Positions 8,544-18,273 of a DNA stretch of 64,000 bases are shown piece by piece. A program made the position numbers and the translations under genes. This DNA comes from Thiohalomonas sp963783235 (lineage in GTDB: Bacteria > Pseudomonadota > Gammaproteobacteria > Thiohalomonadales > Thiohalomonadaceae), in contig CAWAMN010000001.1 in NCBI GenBank assembly GCA_963783235.1, positions 1,984,001 through 2,048,000 on the forward strand, given 5' to 3'. Each line of letters opens with the position of its first letter. Position 1 is the first letter of the stretch. The notes under the pieces are model-generated. The model saw nothing but the letters and a program-made list of their open reading frames with translations. It was not told where the DNA came from and made no database searches.

Positions 8544-9050
8544 TCAGAACCAGTCGCTCAACAGCAGCCGCAGGCGCAAGCCCGCGCCCGTGGTATAGCC
8601 TCGCGCAACGAAAGCCACCTCCCCCCGACTATCCAGGACAAAAAATGCCGGAACGCCCGTAACGCCGTAGTTATGCGACAGCTTGCCCGAGGCATCGGCG
8701 ACGGCACGGAACGAGACACCCGCCTCCTGCAGGTAACTTCTGACCGCTTCGGCATCGCCCGACTGCATGGCTACGGTTACGACCGGGTAATCTTTGGCAA
8801 GGGCGTCAATGGTGCCTTTTTCCGCCTTGCACACCGGGCACCAGGTGGCCCAAAAGTAGACCAGAGAGGGCTTGCCCCGGAACTGGCGCAAATCGAACGA
8901 TTCTCCGTTTACGGTTTGGGCGCTGAACACCGGTGCGGTGCCGCGCGCGGCATCCCGGGTCATGAACCGTTCAACGGCGAGGACAATCACCACTACGAGC
9001 AGCAGCTCCCCAAGGAGTCGCGGCCCTCTTTTCGGACCCAGTTCCCCCAC
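8544..9050 (-). CDS. Membrane-anchored thioredoxin-like protein (TlpA/ScsD type)
   Basis: A 168-residue protein with an N-terminal membrane anchor (LLGELLLVVVIVLAVERF) and a periplasmic thioredoxin fold. The active site is FWATWCPVCKAEKG, a CxxC with the WCPVC form found in ScsD/TlpA-like disulfide oxidoreductases, and the cis-Pro loop is GVTGVPAFFVLD. The start is taken as GTG at 9050, since upstream ATGs are out of frame. It probably takes part in thiol-disulfide exchange in the envelope. It is divergent from the glycosyltransferase gene, with about 75 bp between them. Confidence 0.85.
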   Translation of the reverse strand: MGELGPKRGPRLLGELLLVVVIVLAVERFMTRDAARGTAPVFSAQTVNGESFDLRQFRGKPSLVYFWATWCPVCKAEKGTIDALAKDYPVVTVAMQSGDAEAVRSYLQEAGVSFRAVADASGKLSHNYGVTGVPAFFVLDSRGEVAFVARGYTTGAGLRLRLLLSDWF

Positions 9051-9125
9051 TTTCCCGTTTCCGCCATTTCGCTCATTTGGGTTTACGCTTCATCGCCAGG
9101 GGCGGCACAGGTTAACATCCCGGCC

Positions 9126-10139
9126 ATGAGCCGCCCCGCTGTTTCCATTGTCCTTCCGTTCTACAACGCCGAATCGACCCTGGCCGAAACGCTGGAGTCG
9201 ATTGCCGCACAGACCTTCGGCGAATATGAATTGGTGGCGGTCGATGACGGCTCGCGGGACGCTTCCGGCCGAATCGTTCACGAGTATGCCCGCCGTGATC
9301 CGCGCATCCGGCTTTTGGCTTTGAGCCATTCGGGCGTGGTGAACGCCATGAATGCCGGGGTCGCGGCCTCCCGCGCACCGATCATAGCGCGAATGGATGC
9401 CGACGACCGGATGCACCCCGAGCGTCTGCAAAGACAAAAGGCATGGCTGGACGCGAACCCGGATATCGATCTGGTGGGAACACAGGTCCGGCTGTTCCCC
9501 GAAGAAGCGGTTCAGGAGGGCTTTCAGACCTATATCCGCTGGCAGAATGCCTGTCTTTCGCCAGAGGCGATTGCCGATGAGGCCTACATTGAATTACCGA
9601 TCGCCCACCCGACCGTGATGTTCCGTAAAGGACCCATCCAGGCATTGGGCGGCTATCGCGACGGTGATTTCCCCGAGGACTACGAACTCATCCTGCGCCT
9701 GATCCACGCCGGCCTTCGGTTGTCCAAGGTGCCGCAGATCCTGCTCGACTGGCGCGAAAGCACCGGCCGGCTCACGCGCACCGACGAGCACTACAGTCGT
9801 GAGGCGTTCGATCGGGTTCGCGCCGCCTACCTGCTTTGCGATCCGCGGCTGCACACGTCCCGTCCCCTCGCCTTCTGGGGCGCCGGCCGCAAGAGCCGCA
9901 GGCGTGCCGACCCACTGATCGGCGAAGGCCTGCGACCCGCCGCCTGGATCGACATCGATGCGGCCAAGATCGGCAAGCACTATGCCGGTGCCCCGGTCGT
10001 TGCCCCGGGGTGGCTCGCACGCCGCGATCGGCCCTTCGTCCTCTCCTTCGTCAACAACCATGGCGCGCGGGCGCGCATCGCCGAGCACCTCGAATCCCTG
10101 GGATACCTGCGGGGACGGGACTACCTGATGGTGGGGTAA
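9126..10139 (+). CDS. Family 2 glycosyltransferase with an extra C-terminal domain
   Basis: A 337-residue GT-A glycosyltransferase. The start is set at 9126 (MSRPAVSIVLPFYNAE); the open frame runs much further upstream but there it is antisense to the thioredoxin gene. Motifs are VSIVLPFYNAE, VAVDDGSRD and the metal-binding IARMDADDRMHPERL, with EDYELILRL as the later acidic motif. After about residue 235 comes an added domain starting with LAFWGAGRKSRRR, which looks like a nucleotide-binding GxG turn, and ending RGRDYLMVG. No operon partner is present and the acceptor is unknown. Confidence 0.85.
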   Translation: MSRPAVSIVLPFYNAESTLAETLESIAAQTFGEYELVAVDDGSRDASGRIVHEYARRDPRIRLLALSHSGVVNAMNAGVAASRAPIIARMDADDRMHPERLQRQKAWLDANPDIDLVGTQVRLFPEEAVQEGFQTYIRWQNACLSPEAIADEAYIELPIAHPTVMFRKGPIQALGGYRDGDFPEDYELILRLIHAGLRLSKVPQILLDWRESTGRLTRTDEHYSREAFDRVRAAYLLCDPRLHTSRPLAFWGAGRKSRRRADPLIGEGLRPAAWIDIDAAKIGKHYAGAPVVAPGWLARRDRPFVLSFVNNHGARARIAEHLESLGYLRGRDYLMVG

Positions 10140-10149
10140 AGCAGAAGGG

Positions 10150-11451
10150 CTATGCCAGCGGCAGCCAGATGCGAACGCGCAGGCCGCCACCCCCGGCATT
10201 CTGCGCCTGGATTGCACCGCCGTGGGCCTCCACCGCACGACGGCTGATGGCAAGCCCCAACCCGTAACCGCCGCTCTTGCGATCACGCGCTTCACCGACC
10301 CGGGCGAACGGCCGAAAAAGCTTGGCCAACTCCTCTTCCGGAACACCGGGACCGTGGTCGCGCACCTCGATTAACGACCTGTCGTTGTCGCGTCGAAGGG
10401 CGAGCGAGATCTCGCTGCCTTCGACGGTGTGGCGCACCGCGTTGCGAACGACGTTTTCGATGGCCGAACGCATGAGAACCGCATCGCCGAAAATGGTGAT
10501 GGGCTCGGAAGCTTCCAGCCACACCGCCCGTCCCTTCGCCCGGGCCTCGAAATCGGCATCGGTTGCGATCTGACGAACCAGATCGTCCAGCGATAACTCC
10601 CGCCGTTCCAGTTGCCCCTGTCCCGATTCCAGACGCGACAGAGAGAGCACATCGGCAATCAGCCGCTCCAGCTCATCCGCCTCCTTGCCGATCCGGACCA
10701 GCGCCTTCTCGCGAGCCTCATTTCGCTCTGCCAACTCCAGCGCGATGCGCAGCCGGGCCAGAGGCGAGCGCAATTCGTGGGAGACGTCACGGAGCAGGCG
10801 CTGTTGGCCATTCAACAAATCACGCAGCCGGTCGGCCATCTGATCGAAATCGCGGGACAGCGCCGCCACTTCATCCCTTCCGTGATAGCCGACCCGTGCA
10901 TTCAAATCCCCCGCGGCCAGGGCCTGCGCCGCCTGCCGCAACCGACGCAGGCGGCGGGTCAGAAGGGCGGCCAGTCCTAAGCTGACCAGTCCGGTAATGA
11001 GAACAGCGACAGGGAAGCGCGTCCAGGCCGGCAGGATACGCCAATGGCCGGTGGTTAGCTGATCGACCAGGTAGAGGGAGGGTGAACTCTCCGGCAGTGG
11101 CGCTACCAGGAGCACATGAGCGGGAGAGACCGCATGGGTGCCCGGCACCATGGGGCGCGGCAGCCAGCGAGCCAGGTGGCGCGGCAGCGGTTGGCGCAGC
11201 ACCTGCCGCCCTTCGGCGTCCACCAACACCGGTTGCTCGTCGGAGGGGAAACTGTGCAGCCAGCGGGCCACCGCGCGGCGCCCGCCCGTCTCCCAGAGAA
11301 CCGACGCACTCACCGCCTGAGTCGTGAGGCGCTGCTCCGCCTCTTCCACGATTTCTCCGCCGAAAAGACGCACCAGTGCATACAGTGTGACCCCGAGCAG
11401 CACCGCGGCCAACCAGAATGCCAGAAAGATTTTCGTAAATAGCGAGCCCAT
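10150..11451 (-). CDS. cpxA: Sensor histidine kinase, CpxA-like
   Basis: An inner-membrane sensor kinase of 433 residues. TM1 lies near residues 8-28, a periplasmic sensor of about 115 residues follows, and TM2 is near 145-165. A HAMP segment follows (RRLRRLRQAAQALAAGDLNARV). The phospho-acceptor site is LLRDVSHELRSPLARLRIAL with His225, and the ATP domain has IENVVRNAVRHT, RDHGPGVPEEEL and GGYGLGLAISRR. The H-box spelling is typical of CpxA. Its start coincides with the end of the regulator gene, so the two are coupled. With the neighbouring pump and CpxP/Spy-like gene, an envelope-stress role is likely. Confidence 0.88.
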   Translation of the reverse strand: MGSLFTKIFLAFWLAAVLLGVTLYALVRLFGGEIVEEAEQRLTTQAVSASVLWETGGRRAVARWLHSFPSDEQPVLVDAEGRQVLRQPLPRHLARWLPRPMVPGTHAVSPAHVLLVAPLPESSPSLYLVDQLTTGHWRILPAWTRFPVAVLITGLVSLGLAALLTRRLRRLRQAAQALAAGDLNARVGYHGRDEVAALSRDFDQMADRLRDLLNGQQRLLRDVSHELRSPLARLRIALELAERNEAREKALVRIGKEADELERLIADVLSLSRLESGQGQLERRELSLDDLVRQIATDADFEARAKGRAVWLEASEPITIFGDAVLMRSAIENVVRNAVRHTVEGSEISLALRRDNDRSLIEVRDHGPGVPEEELAKLFRPFARVGEARDRKSGGYGLGLAISRRAVEAHGGAIQAQNAGGGGLRVRIWLPLA

Positions 11452-12128
11452 CAGCCCCGCCGCACATACTGGTAACCGGAGCCGCGCACCGTCTGGATCC
11501 GCGGCGAACCGTCCGGTAGCGCACCCAACTTGCGCCGGATTTGCGCCATGTGGGTCTCGATGCGCCGGTCGTAGGCGCCCAGCGGCCGGCCCAACCCCTC
11601 CTCTGCCAAGACATCACGGCTGACCACTTCGCCGGCATGGCGCACCAGCAGCGTGAGCAGGTTGAACTCGGCGCCGGTCAGCGACACGGACTGTCCGCCG
11701 ACTTCAACCCGCCGGCTGCCCTCGTCGAGGGAAAGATCACCGACGCGTAACGGACCGTTTTCCCCGCCCGGCTTGCGGCGCAGTAGTGCCCGCAAACGGG
11801 CCACCAACACACGCGGGCTGCACGGCTTGGCCACGTAATCGTCGGCGCCGAGCTCCAACCCCAAAACGGTATCGGTATCCTCTCCCCGGGCGGTAAGCAT
11901 CAGCACCGGTGCGCCGAGTTCCGGTTTGATGCGCTTCAGTACATCGAAACCGTTCGTTCCCGGCAGCATCACGTCCAGAATGACGGCATCCCAGCTCCCT
12001 TCGGTAGCGAGCCCCACGGCCGCCTCGCCGTCGTGAACGGAAGTCACCGCGAAGCCCTCCGCACTCAGGTATTCATCGAGCAGCTCGCAGAGGGTCTCGT
12101 CATCATCAACCAACAGGATCTTCAACAT
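11451..12128 (-). CDS. cpxR: OmpR/PhoB-type response regulator, CpxR-like
   Basis: 225 residues. The receiver domain has the acidic pocket LLVDDDE, phospho-acceptor Asp52 in VILDVMLPG, T in MLTARGED and Lys in YVAKPCSP. The C-terminal winged helix (about 130-225) ends with RIQTVRGSGYQYVRRG, as in CpxR/OmpR. It precedes the kinase gene with a 1-bp overlap. The RND permease gene ends about 33 bp upstream of its start, so the two-component genes may be read through from the pump operon. Confidence 0.9.
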   Translation of the reverse strand: MLKILLVDDDETLCELLDEYLSAEGFAVTSVHDGEAAVGLATEGSWDAVILDVMLPGTNGFDVLKRIKPELGAPVLMLTARGEDTDTVLGLELGADDYVAKPCSPRVLVARLRALLRRKPGGENGPLRVGDLSLDEGSRRVEVGGQSVSLTGAEFNLLTLLVRHAGEVVSRDVLAEEGLGRPLGAYDRRIETHMAQIRRKLGALPDGSPRIQTVRGSGYQYVRRG

Positions 12129-12161
12129 GTCACTTTGGGTCCCGGTTCCCTATCGTCCGGT

Positions 12162-15100
12162 TCACTCTTCGGCAGGTTCCAGGTGTCTTCCCTCGTCCCG
12201 AGTCGGGGCCCGCCAACCGAATCCAATGTCCTCCAGGAACAGGTAAAGCGCCGGCACCAGGAACAGCGTAATCAGCGTGGCAAAAAGAATCCCGTAACCC
12301 AACGAAATGGCCATGGGGATCATGAAGCGGGCCTGGCGGGAGGTCTCGAAGATCATCGGTGCCAGGCCCCCGAATGTGGTGAGCGTGGTCAACAGCACCG
12401 GTCGGAAACGGCGAACCCCCGCCTCGACAATGGCATCATGCGCCGACAGCCCCGCTTCGCGACGGCGGTTGCTATAGTCCACCAGCACCAGCGAATCGTT
12501 CACCACCACGCCGGCCAGCGCCACCGCCCCCATGATGCTCACCATGCTGAGACCGTATCCCATCAGCAGATGGCCCAGAACCGCCCCCACGATGCCAAAG
12601 GGGATCGCCGCCAGAACCAGCAGCGGCTGAGTGTAGCTGCGAAAGGGGATGGCGAGCATCGCGTAGAGCACCATCAGCGTCACCACGAAGCTGGCCAGGA
12701 GGCTGTTCGCGCTTTCGGCCGTATCGGCCTGCTGGCCCTGAAAGCTGTAGGAGAGCCCCGGAAAATCCCGCAGCAACTGCGGCAGCGTGTCGGCCCTGAG
12801 GGCCGCGACAACCCTGTTGGTCTGATCGAAGGGGTCAACGTTGGCGCTTACCGTCACCGTGCGCCGACCGTTGCGCCGTTCAATGCTGGTGTAGGCACGC
12901 CCCCTTTCCACCTCCACTACGGAAAACAGCGGTACATAGGCGCCCGCCGGAGTGCGAACCATCAGCTGTTCGAGATCGTATTCGGAGAGCCGCTGCGTCT
13001 CCGGCAGGCGCACCATCACCTTGATCTCATTGCGGCCACGCTGCTGACGCAGTGCCTCGGCACCGTAGAAGGCGTGGCGCACCTGGCGCGCCACCTCCCG
13101 TGCGGTTAACCCCAAGTCGCGACCGGCGGGAAGCAGCCGAAAGCTGAGCTGCTCTTTTCCGGGCGTATAGCCATTCTGGATATCGATCACGTTGGGATAT
13201 TCACCCAGCAGCTGCGCGAGCCGTTCGCTGGCGTGATTGAGGGTGCTGTTGTCGCGGTGGGTCAACTCGACCGAGAGCGCCGCGCCGCCGCCGGGACCGC
13301 CTCGATCGGACTCAAAGCGCAACGACTCCACATTCGGAAGCGGCCCCACCCTTTGCCGCCAGCGCCGGGTGACATCGGAGGTCGAAACACCCCGAACGTC
13401 TTCGGGAGTGAGTTCGATGGTCACCTCGACGGCGTTTTCATCGATCTCCGCCTCCATCCCCTCCATGAGCCTGTCGCCGCCGAGTTCCTCGGCCACCCGA
13501 TGGGCCGCCGACACCAATTGCTCCCGCACCTGAATGGCGTGCTCCAGGGGCGAGCCATAGGGCAGCGTGGCGGTGACCGCCGCACGACTCGATTCCACCC
13601 GCGGCATCAGATTAAAACCGAGCCGACCGCTGGCCGCATAACCGAGCACGAGCATCAGCACCGCCATTCCTGCTGCCATGGTGGCGTAACGCAGACGAAG
13701 GGCACGCTCCAGAACGGGCCGATAGCGCGTCTCCACAAACCGGCCGAGACCTGCTGCAATCCGCTGCTGTTGGCGGTAAAGCATTCGAGAAACGGCGTAC
13801 TTGTGCTGTGGATTGGAGTGGCCCAGGTGGGCAGGCAGTATGAATAGCGCCTCCACCCACGAGATGAGGAACACCGTGCCGACCACCGCCGGTATCACCG
13901 CGAACACCTTGCCCATGAACCCGGGCACGAAAAGCAGCGGCAGAAAAGCGACGACATTGGTGAGAATGGCAAATGAGAGCGGCACCGCCACGCTGCGGGA
14001 TCCCTCGATGGCGGCATCGATGAAACCCATTCCCTGTTGCCGGTACTCGTAGATGTTCTCACCCGCGATGATGGCGTCATCGACCACGATGCCGAGGGCG
14101 ATAATGAAGGCGAACATGGACACCATGTTGATGGAGACACCCATCGCCGGCAGGAACAGGAACGCGCCGAGGAATGCGGTGGGGATACCCAGCGTCACCC
14201 AGAAAGCCAGCTTGAACTCCAGAAACAGGCCCAGCAGCACCAGAACCAGCAGCAGTCCGATGAAGGCATTCTTGAGCAGCAGTTCCATCCGCTGCGCGTA
14301 GACATCGGAGCGGTCGTAATCGATATCCAGCGACAACGCCGGGGGCAGTTCCGGCCCGAGTTCCGCCATCACCTGCTTCACGGCCGCGGAAACATCCAGT
14401 GGCGTCTGATCGCCAATGCGAAACACCCGCAAGCCGATGGAGGGCTGGCCATTGTAGGTGGCGTAGCGGTCGGTCTCTGCCAACCCCTCCTTCACCTCGG
14501 CCACGTCCGCCAGGCGAACCACGGCTCCGCTCGCCGTTGTGCGCAGCGGAATATCGGCGAATTGCCCGGCCCAATCGGCCCGCTGCGCCACCCGCAGCAG
14601 CACTTCGCCGCCGCGCGTCTCGATCCCGCCGCCGGGCAGCTCGACCGAGTTGGCGGCAATGCTGTTCGCCACTTCGCCCAGCGTCAGACCGTGGCGACGT
14701 AGCGCTTCGCGATTGATGGTTACCTGCACTTCATAGCCCCGGGCACCAGACAGCTCCACTTCGGTGATCCCCGGGTGCTGCAGCAACCGATCACGTACCT
14801 CCTCGGCCCAGCCGCGCATGACCCAGTCATCGACTTCACCGAACAGGGAGACACCCATTACCTGATGCTTGCGATCGACCAGGGCGATGTCGGGGTCCTC
14901 CGCCTCCTCCGGGAGCGTCGTGACGCTGTCCACCGCCTGGCGAATGTCCTGGTAGACCCGCATCGGGTCGGCATCGGTACTCAACTCCGCCGACAGCCGC
15001 GCCCGCCCCTCCGAGGCCGTCGCGGTCACCTCATCGATGCCGTTGACGCCCCGCACCGTCTCCTCGAGGGCGAGCAGGATTCCGCTCTCCACCTCCTCGG

Positions 15101-15281
15101 GGGAGGCTCCCGGGTAGGGCACGGAGATGGTCACCAGGTCCAGTTGGAACTCCGGGAACACCTCTTTTTTGATCTGCAGACTGAGAAAGAGCCCACCGAT
15201 CAGAAATATCAGCATCAGCAGGTTGGGAGTGACCCGATTGCGAACCATCCACCCGATGATGCCGTTTCGGTGCTCGCTCAT
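12162..15281 (-). CDS. RND efflux pump permease (second system)
   Basis: A 1039-residue RND transporter, unrelated in detail to the one at 689-3853. The start at 15281 gives MSEHRNGIIGWMVRNRVTPN followed by the first helix and KKEVFPEFQLDLVTISVPYP. The proton-relay helix reads ALGIVVDDAIIAGENI, with adjacent Asp residues as in canonical RND pumps. The C-terminal duplicate has VALAGVVVNDSLVLVDYSNR. Its ATG overlaps the stop of the adaptor gene. Together with the adaptor and the outer-membrane lipoprotein upstream, it completes a tripartite pump. The substrate cannot be read from sequence. Confidence 0.93.
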   Translation of the reverse strand: MSEHRNGIIGWMVRNRVTPNLLMLIFLIGGLFLSLQIKKEVFPEFQLDLVTISVPYPGASPEEVESGILLALEETVRGVNGIDEVTATASEGRARLSAELSTDADPMRVYQDIRQAVDSVTTLPEEAEDPDIALVDRKHQVMGVSLFGEVDDWVMRGWAEEVRDRLLQHPGITEVELSGARGYEVQVTINREALRRHGLTLGEVANSIAANSVELPGGGIETRGGEVLLRVAQRADWAGQFADIPLRTTASGAVVRLADVAEVKEGLAETDRYATYNGQPSIGLRVFRIGDQTPLDVSAAVKQVMAELGPELPPALSLDIDYDRSDVYAQRMELLLKNAFIGLLLVLVLLGLFLEFKLAFWVTLGIPTAFLGAFLFLPAMGVSINMVSMFAFIIALGIVVDDAIIAGENIYEYRQQGMGFIDAAIEGSRSVAVPLSFAILTNVVAFLPLLFVPGFMGKVFAVIPAVVGTVFLISWVEALFILPAHLGHSNPQHKYAVSRMLYRQQQRIAAGLGRFVETRYRPVLERALRLRYATMAAGMAVLMLVLGYAASGRLGFNLMPRVESSRAAVTATLPYGSPLEHAIQVREQLVSAAHRVAEELGGDRLMEGMEAEIDENAVEVTIELTPEDVRGVSTSDVTRRWRQRVGPLPNVESLRFESDRGGPGGGAALSVELTHRDNSTLNHASERLAQLLGEYPNVIDIQNGYTPGKEQLSFRLLPAGRDLGLTAREVARQVRHAFYGAEALRQQRGRNEIKVMVRLPETQRLSEYDLEQLMVRTPAGAYVPLFSVVEVERGRAYTSIERRNGRRTVTVSANVDPFDQTNRVVAALRADTLPQLLRDFPGLSYSFQGQQADTAESANSLLASFVVTLMVLYAMLAIPFRSYTQPLLVLAAIPFGIVGAVLGHLLMGYGLSMVSIMGAVALAGVVVNDSLVLVDYSNRRREAGLSAHDAIVEAGVRRFRPVLLTTLTTFGGLAPMIFETSRQARFMIPMAISLGYGILFATLITLFLVPALYLFLEDIGFGWRAPTRDEGRHLEPAEE

Positions 15282-16489
15282 CGAACGCTCCCCGCCCGGG
15301 CGCTCTCGGGTTCGTTGCGCAGGGCCATCCCCTCCACGGGGTTGGAAAGATCGGTACTCACCACCCGATCCCCCGCCTTCAGCCCCTCGCTGATGAAGAC
15401 CCGTTCCCGTCCGCGGAAGGCCACTTTTACCGGCCTTATCCCCAACTGCCCGTCTTCGAACAGCCAAACCCGATCGCCGCCGTGCAGAAGCGGACGCTCC
15501 AGGGCCACGGTTCCTTTCAGGGTTCTGCCTTCGATCACCGCCTCGACATAATCATTCACCAGCAGCCGCGGCAGCCCCTGATGCTCGGGAAGCCTCGCCA
15601 TCGGGTCACGTATCTCGACCAGTACCTGCGCCAGCCGCGCCTGCTCCTCCAGCCGTGGGATCAGGCGAAGCACCCGCCCCTGGCGATAGACGCCCTCCGG
15701 CCAGTTCCCGCGCCGGATCTCCACGGCGGATCCGCTCTTTTCGGAGTCCACGGGAATGGCGATCTGATCCAGCGCTTCCACCGGCAGATCCACCCGCACC
15801 CAGAAGCGCTCCACCTCGACCAGGCTCATCAGGGGGGTGGCACTGGTCACCCGGGTGCCCAGCGCGACGGAGGTGTCCGTAATGATGCCGTCAAAAGGGG
15901 CCTTTACCACCGTGCGAGCCAGGTTCAGGCGAGCCTGGTCCAACATCGCGCGGGCGTCCGCCAGTGACGCCTCGGCAGTGGCCAGTTGCGGTTCACGCAG
16001 AACCAGGGCGCGCTCGCTGGCCGGCAGCTTTTCGCCGAGCATTTCATATTCACGCAGGGCGACCTGCTGCTGGCCCTGCTCACGGACCAGGGCGGCCCGG
16101 GCCTTGTCCAGTGCACTCTGGCGCTGACGCAGCGTCAGGCGATAATCGGCATCGTCGAGCCGCAGCAACTCCTCGCCGGCACGGACCTGTTCACCCGGGA
16201 CGAATCGCTCGTTGACCTCGATCACCCGCCCGGCCACCTCCGGATAGAGCGAAGCCTCACGAGCCGCAACGACCCGGCCCATGGCGGCGATGCGGGCCTG
16301 ATGATCAGCGAATTGCACCGGCTTCACCTCCACCAGCCGGGCGGGTTTCTCGGCCGGTTTGCGGGCGGCCTTGGGGGCGCTGTTCATCATAAGCAGAGCC
16401 CCGGCGGCACCGACCGCCAGTAGCAGCAGGACGAGCCCCAGCTGCAGGGGCCAGCGACGACGGACCGGGGATGAGTCAGGATTGGGCAT
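15278..16489 (-). CDS. RND periplasmic adaptor of the second pump
   Basis: The start at 16489 gives MPNPDSSPVRRRWPLQLG plus a membrane anchor, about 403 residues. A longer reading upstream would run inside the outer-membrane factor gene. The lipoyl halves are seen as ASLYPEVAGRVIEVNERFVP and VVKAPFDGIITDTSVALG, separated by a long coiled hairpin. The C-terminus has the barrel and membrane-proximal parts (FISEGLKAGDRVVSTDLSN). It overlaps the preceding gene by 14 bp and the permease by 4 bp, so translation is tightly coupled. Confidence 0.9.
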   Translation of the reverse strand: MPNPDSSPVRRRWPLQLGLVLLLLAVGAAGALLMMNSAPKAARKPAEKPARLVEVKPVQFADHQARIAAMGRVVAAREASLYPEVAGRVIEVNERFVPGEQVRAGEELLRLDDADYRLTLRQRQSALDKARAALVREQGQQQVALREYEMLGEKLPASERALVLREPQLATAEASLADARAMLDQARLNLARTVVKAPFDGIITDTSVALGTRVTSATPLMSLVEVERFWVRVDLPVEALDQIAIPVDSEKSGSAVEIRRGNWPEGVYRQGRVLRLIPRLEEQARLAQVLVEIRDPMARLPEHQGLPRLLVNDYVEAVIEGRTLKGTVALERPLLHGGDRVWLFEDGQLGIRPVKVAFRGRERVFISEGLKAGDRVVSTDLSNPVEGMALRNEPESARAGSVR

Positions 16490-17885
16490 GGGTGGTGGCC
16501 TCCGGATTCTGGTCGGCCGGCGGCAGAAAACCGCCGGCCAGGGCCCGGTAAAGGGCAATGCGAAATTCGACCAATTGCCGCCGCGCGGCGATACGCTCAC
16601 GTTCGCGCGTCTGCAGGCTGCGTTGGGCGTCGAGCACATCCAGGAAATCGCCCTCACCGCTGCGATAATAATCGCGCTGACGCTCCAGGATTTGAGTATT
16701 GAGCCGCACCCGTTCCTCCAGGCGTGCCAGAAAACGCCGCTGTCCGCGCTCCTGGGCCAGCGCATCCTCCACCTCGACCAGGGCCTCGAGAATCGCTTCG
16801 CGGTAATCGGCGACTGTCTCCTCGACTGCAGCGCGGCGCCTGACCACTTCGGCACGACGCCGCCCGCCATCGATAAGCGGGGCCACCAGATCGGCCACGA
16901 GCGTGCGCGACCAGTTATCGAGCAGTCCATCCCACTCGGCACGGCCGCCGCTTCCCGTTCCAGTCAGATTGAGTCGGGGGAAGCGTTGCGCGATCGCCAC
17001 GGCGACCTCCTGCTCCGCGGCGCGCACACTATAGAGGGCTTGCCGCAGGTCAGGGCGACGCTGCACCAGTTCGGCCGGTAAACCGGTGGCCGGCAGCGGC
17101 GGCAGGGGCGGAAGCGCGGCACGCTCGGCTGAGGGCGCCCGGGCCGGGCTACGTCCCAGAAGCGCCGCCAGGGCGTGACGGGCGGTGGCCAGGTCAGCAC
17201 GCGTGCGCGCCTGTTCGGCCCTCAGGGAGGCAATCAGGTCGCGCTGCTGGAGCAGGTTAGCCGCGCGGGTCTGGCCGATGGCGAAGCGAAGACGGAGCAC
17301 TTCCAGATAATCGGTCGCCGTTGCCTCCTGGGTTTGAAGCAGCGCCAGCGTCTGTTGCCGTTCCGCCAGCGTGTACCACTGGCGCGACAGCTCCGCTGTC
17401 AGCGTCAGTGCGGCGGTCTGGACCGCTTCGGCGCTCCCGGCGGCACTCAGTTCGCCGCTACGGGCCTGCGCCGCGATACGCCCCCACAGGTCCACCTCAT
17501 AGCGGGCGGTCAATGCAACCGAACGGGAGGCGGCATCGGTTTCGATGCCGCTCGCCGATACGTTGGTCCCCTCATTGGCACCCACGGACAGATCCAGAGA
17601 AGGAAACGCCTCCGCATCAGCCTGCCGCCAGAGGGCCCGAGCCTGACGCAATCGGGCCCGCACCGCAGCCAGTCCGGGATTGCCGGCCAGCGCTTCCTCT
17701 ACCAGCGCATTCAGCGCCGGGTCGTCGAACGCCCGCCACCACTGGCGCTGCAGGGAAGCCTCACCGCCACTCTGACCGAACTGCTCCGGCAGTGGCAGCT
17801 CCTTCGGCTGCGGCTGCGTAATGGCGCAGCCGCTGAGCAGCAATGCACAGGCGAAGACGCCGGCGTGAGATCCGATCAGGCGCAT
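16476..17885 (-). CDS. Outer-membrane efflux lipoprotein (OprM/NodT family)
   Basis: The outer-membrane channel component of the tripartite pump. The start is chosen at 17885 (MRLIGSHAGVFACALLLSGC), which places a lipoprotein signal with lipobox LLSGC directly at the N-terminus; the mature protein would begin with a lipidated Cys. About 469 residues with two OEP repeats rich in Ala, Arg and Gln, including the family segments LPPLPATGLPAELVQRRPDL and YRSGEGDFLDVLDAQRSL. It is the first gene of the operon OMF-adaptor-permease, with cpxR/cpxA-like genes following on the same strand. Confidence 0.9.
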   Translation of the reverse strand: MRLIGSHAGVFACALLLSGCAITQPQPKELPLPEQFGQSGGEASLQRQWWRAFDDPALNALVEEALAGNPGLAAVRARLRQARALWRQADAEAFPSLDLSVGANEGTNVSASGIETDAASRSVALTARYEVDLWGRIAAQARSGELSAAGSAEAVQTAALTLTAELSRQWYTLAERQQTLALLQTQEATATDYLEVLRLRFAIGQTRAANLLQQRDLIASLRAEQARTRADLATARHALAALLGRSPARAPSAERAALPPLPPLPATGLPAELVQRRPDLRQALYSVRAAEQEVAVAIAQRFPRLNLTGTGSGGRAEWDGLLDNWSRTLVADLVAPLIDGGRRRAEVVRRRAAVEETVADYREAILEALVEVEDALAQERGQRRFLARLEERVRLNTQILERQRDYYRSGEGDFLDVLDAQRSLQTRERERIAARRQLVEFRIALYRALAGGFLPPADQNPEATTHAQS

Positions 17886-18273
17886 AACGCCGCCCAACGG
17901 CATGGGGGAGAGATGGATACACAAAGTTCGATCATTGTTCTGGTTATCCAAGGAATCAGCGGCCGACTGCTCGGCCCTTTACCCAAAAGTGCCCTTCAGA
18001 GCGCCATTCTAAAGGCAAAGCCGGCGCTTCAGACTCGACGAATGGCAATCCAATGCAAAGAATTGCAAAGCCTTGGAGCGGCCGCGGGCCCGACAAGTTC
18101 CGAGAAATGGTGTTAGGCCCGTTTCGCCGGCACCCCAGCTTCGCCTAACCCCCGTTCCGCTGGCGTTTCTTCGCACAGCTTTACCTCCAGGCCCAACAAC
18201 TTGAACCGTGGTCCCGGTAGGGTTGGTTCATCCCGCCTTGGGCGGGCCTGGGAAAGACCTGGAGGAGAACCCG
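17886..18273. other. Divergent regulatory region between the efflux operon and the CpxP/Spy-like gene
   Basis: 388 bp without a gene. It separates the leftward pump operon from the rightward CpxP/Spy-like gene and should hold both promoters. The only specific motif I can support is the GCAAA direct repeat at 18055-18069. I see no other convincing promoter hexamers, repeats or RNA structure. Confidence 0.5.
18055..18069 (+). promoter_or_regulatory. Putative CpxR box
   Basis: GCAAA-GAATT-GCAAA, a direct repeat with 5-bp spacer, close to the known CpxR consensus GTAAA-N5-GTAAA with one change in each half. It lies 170 bp upstream of the efflux operon start and 205 bp upstream of the CpxP/Spy-like gene. 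A CpxR-like regulator is encoded in the same cluster, so the motif is plausible but unproven. Confidence 0.4.
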
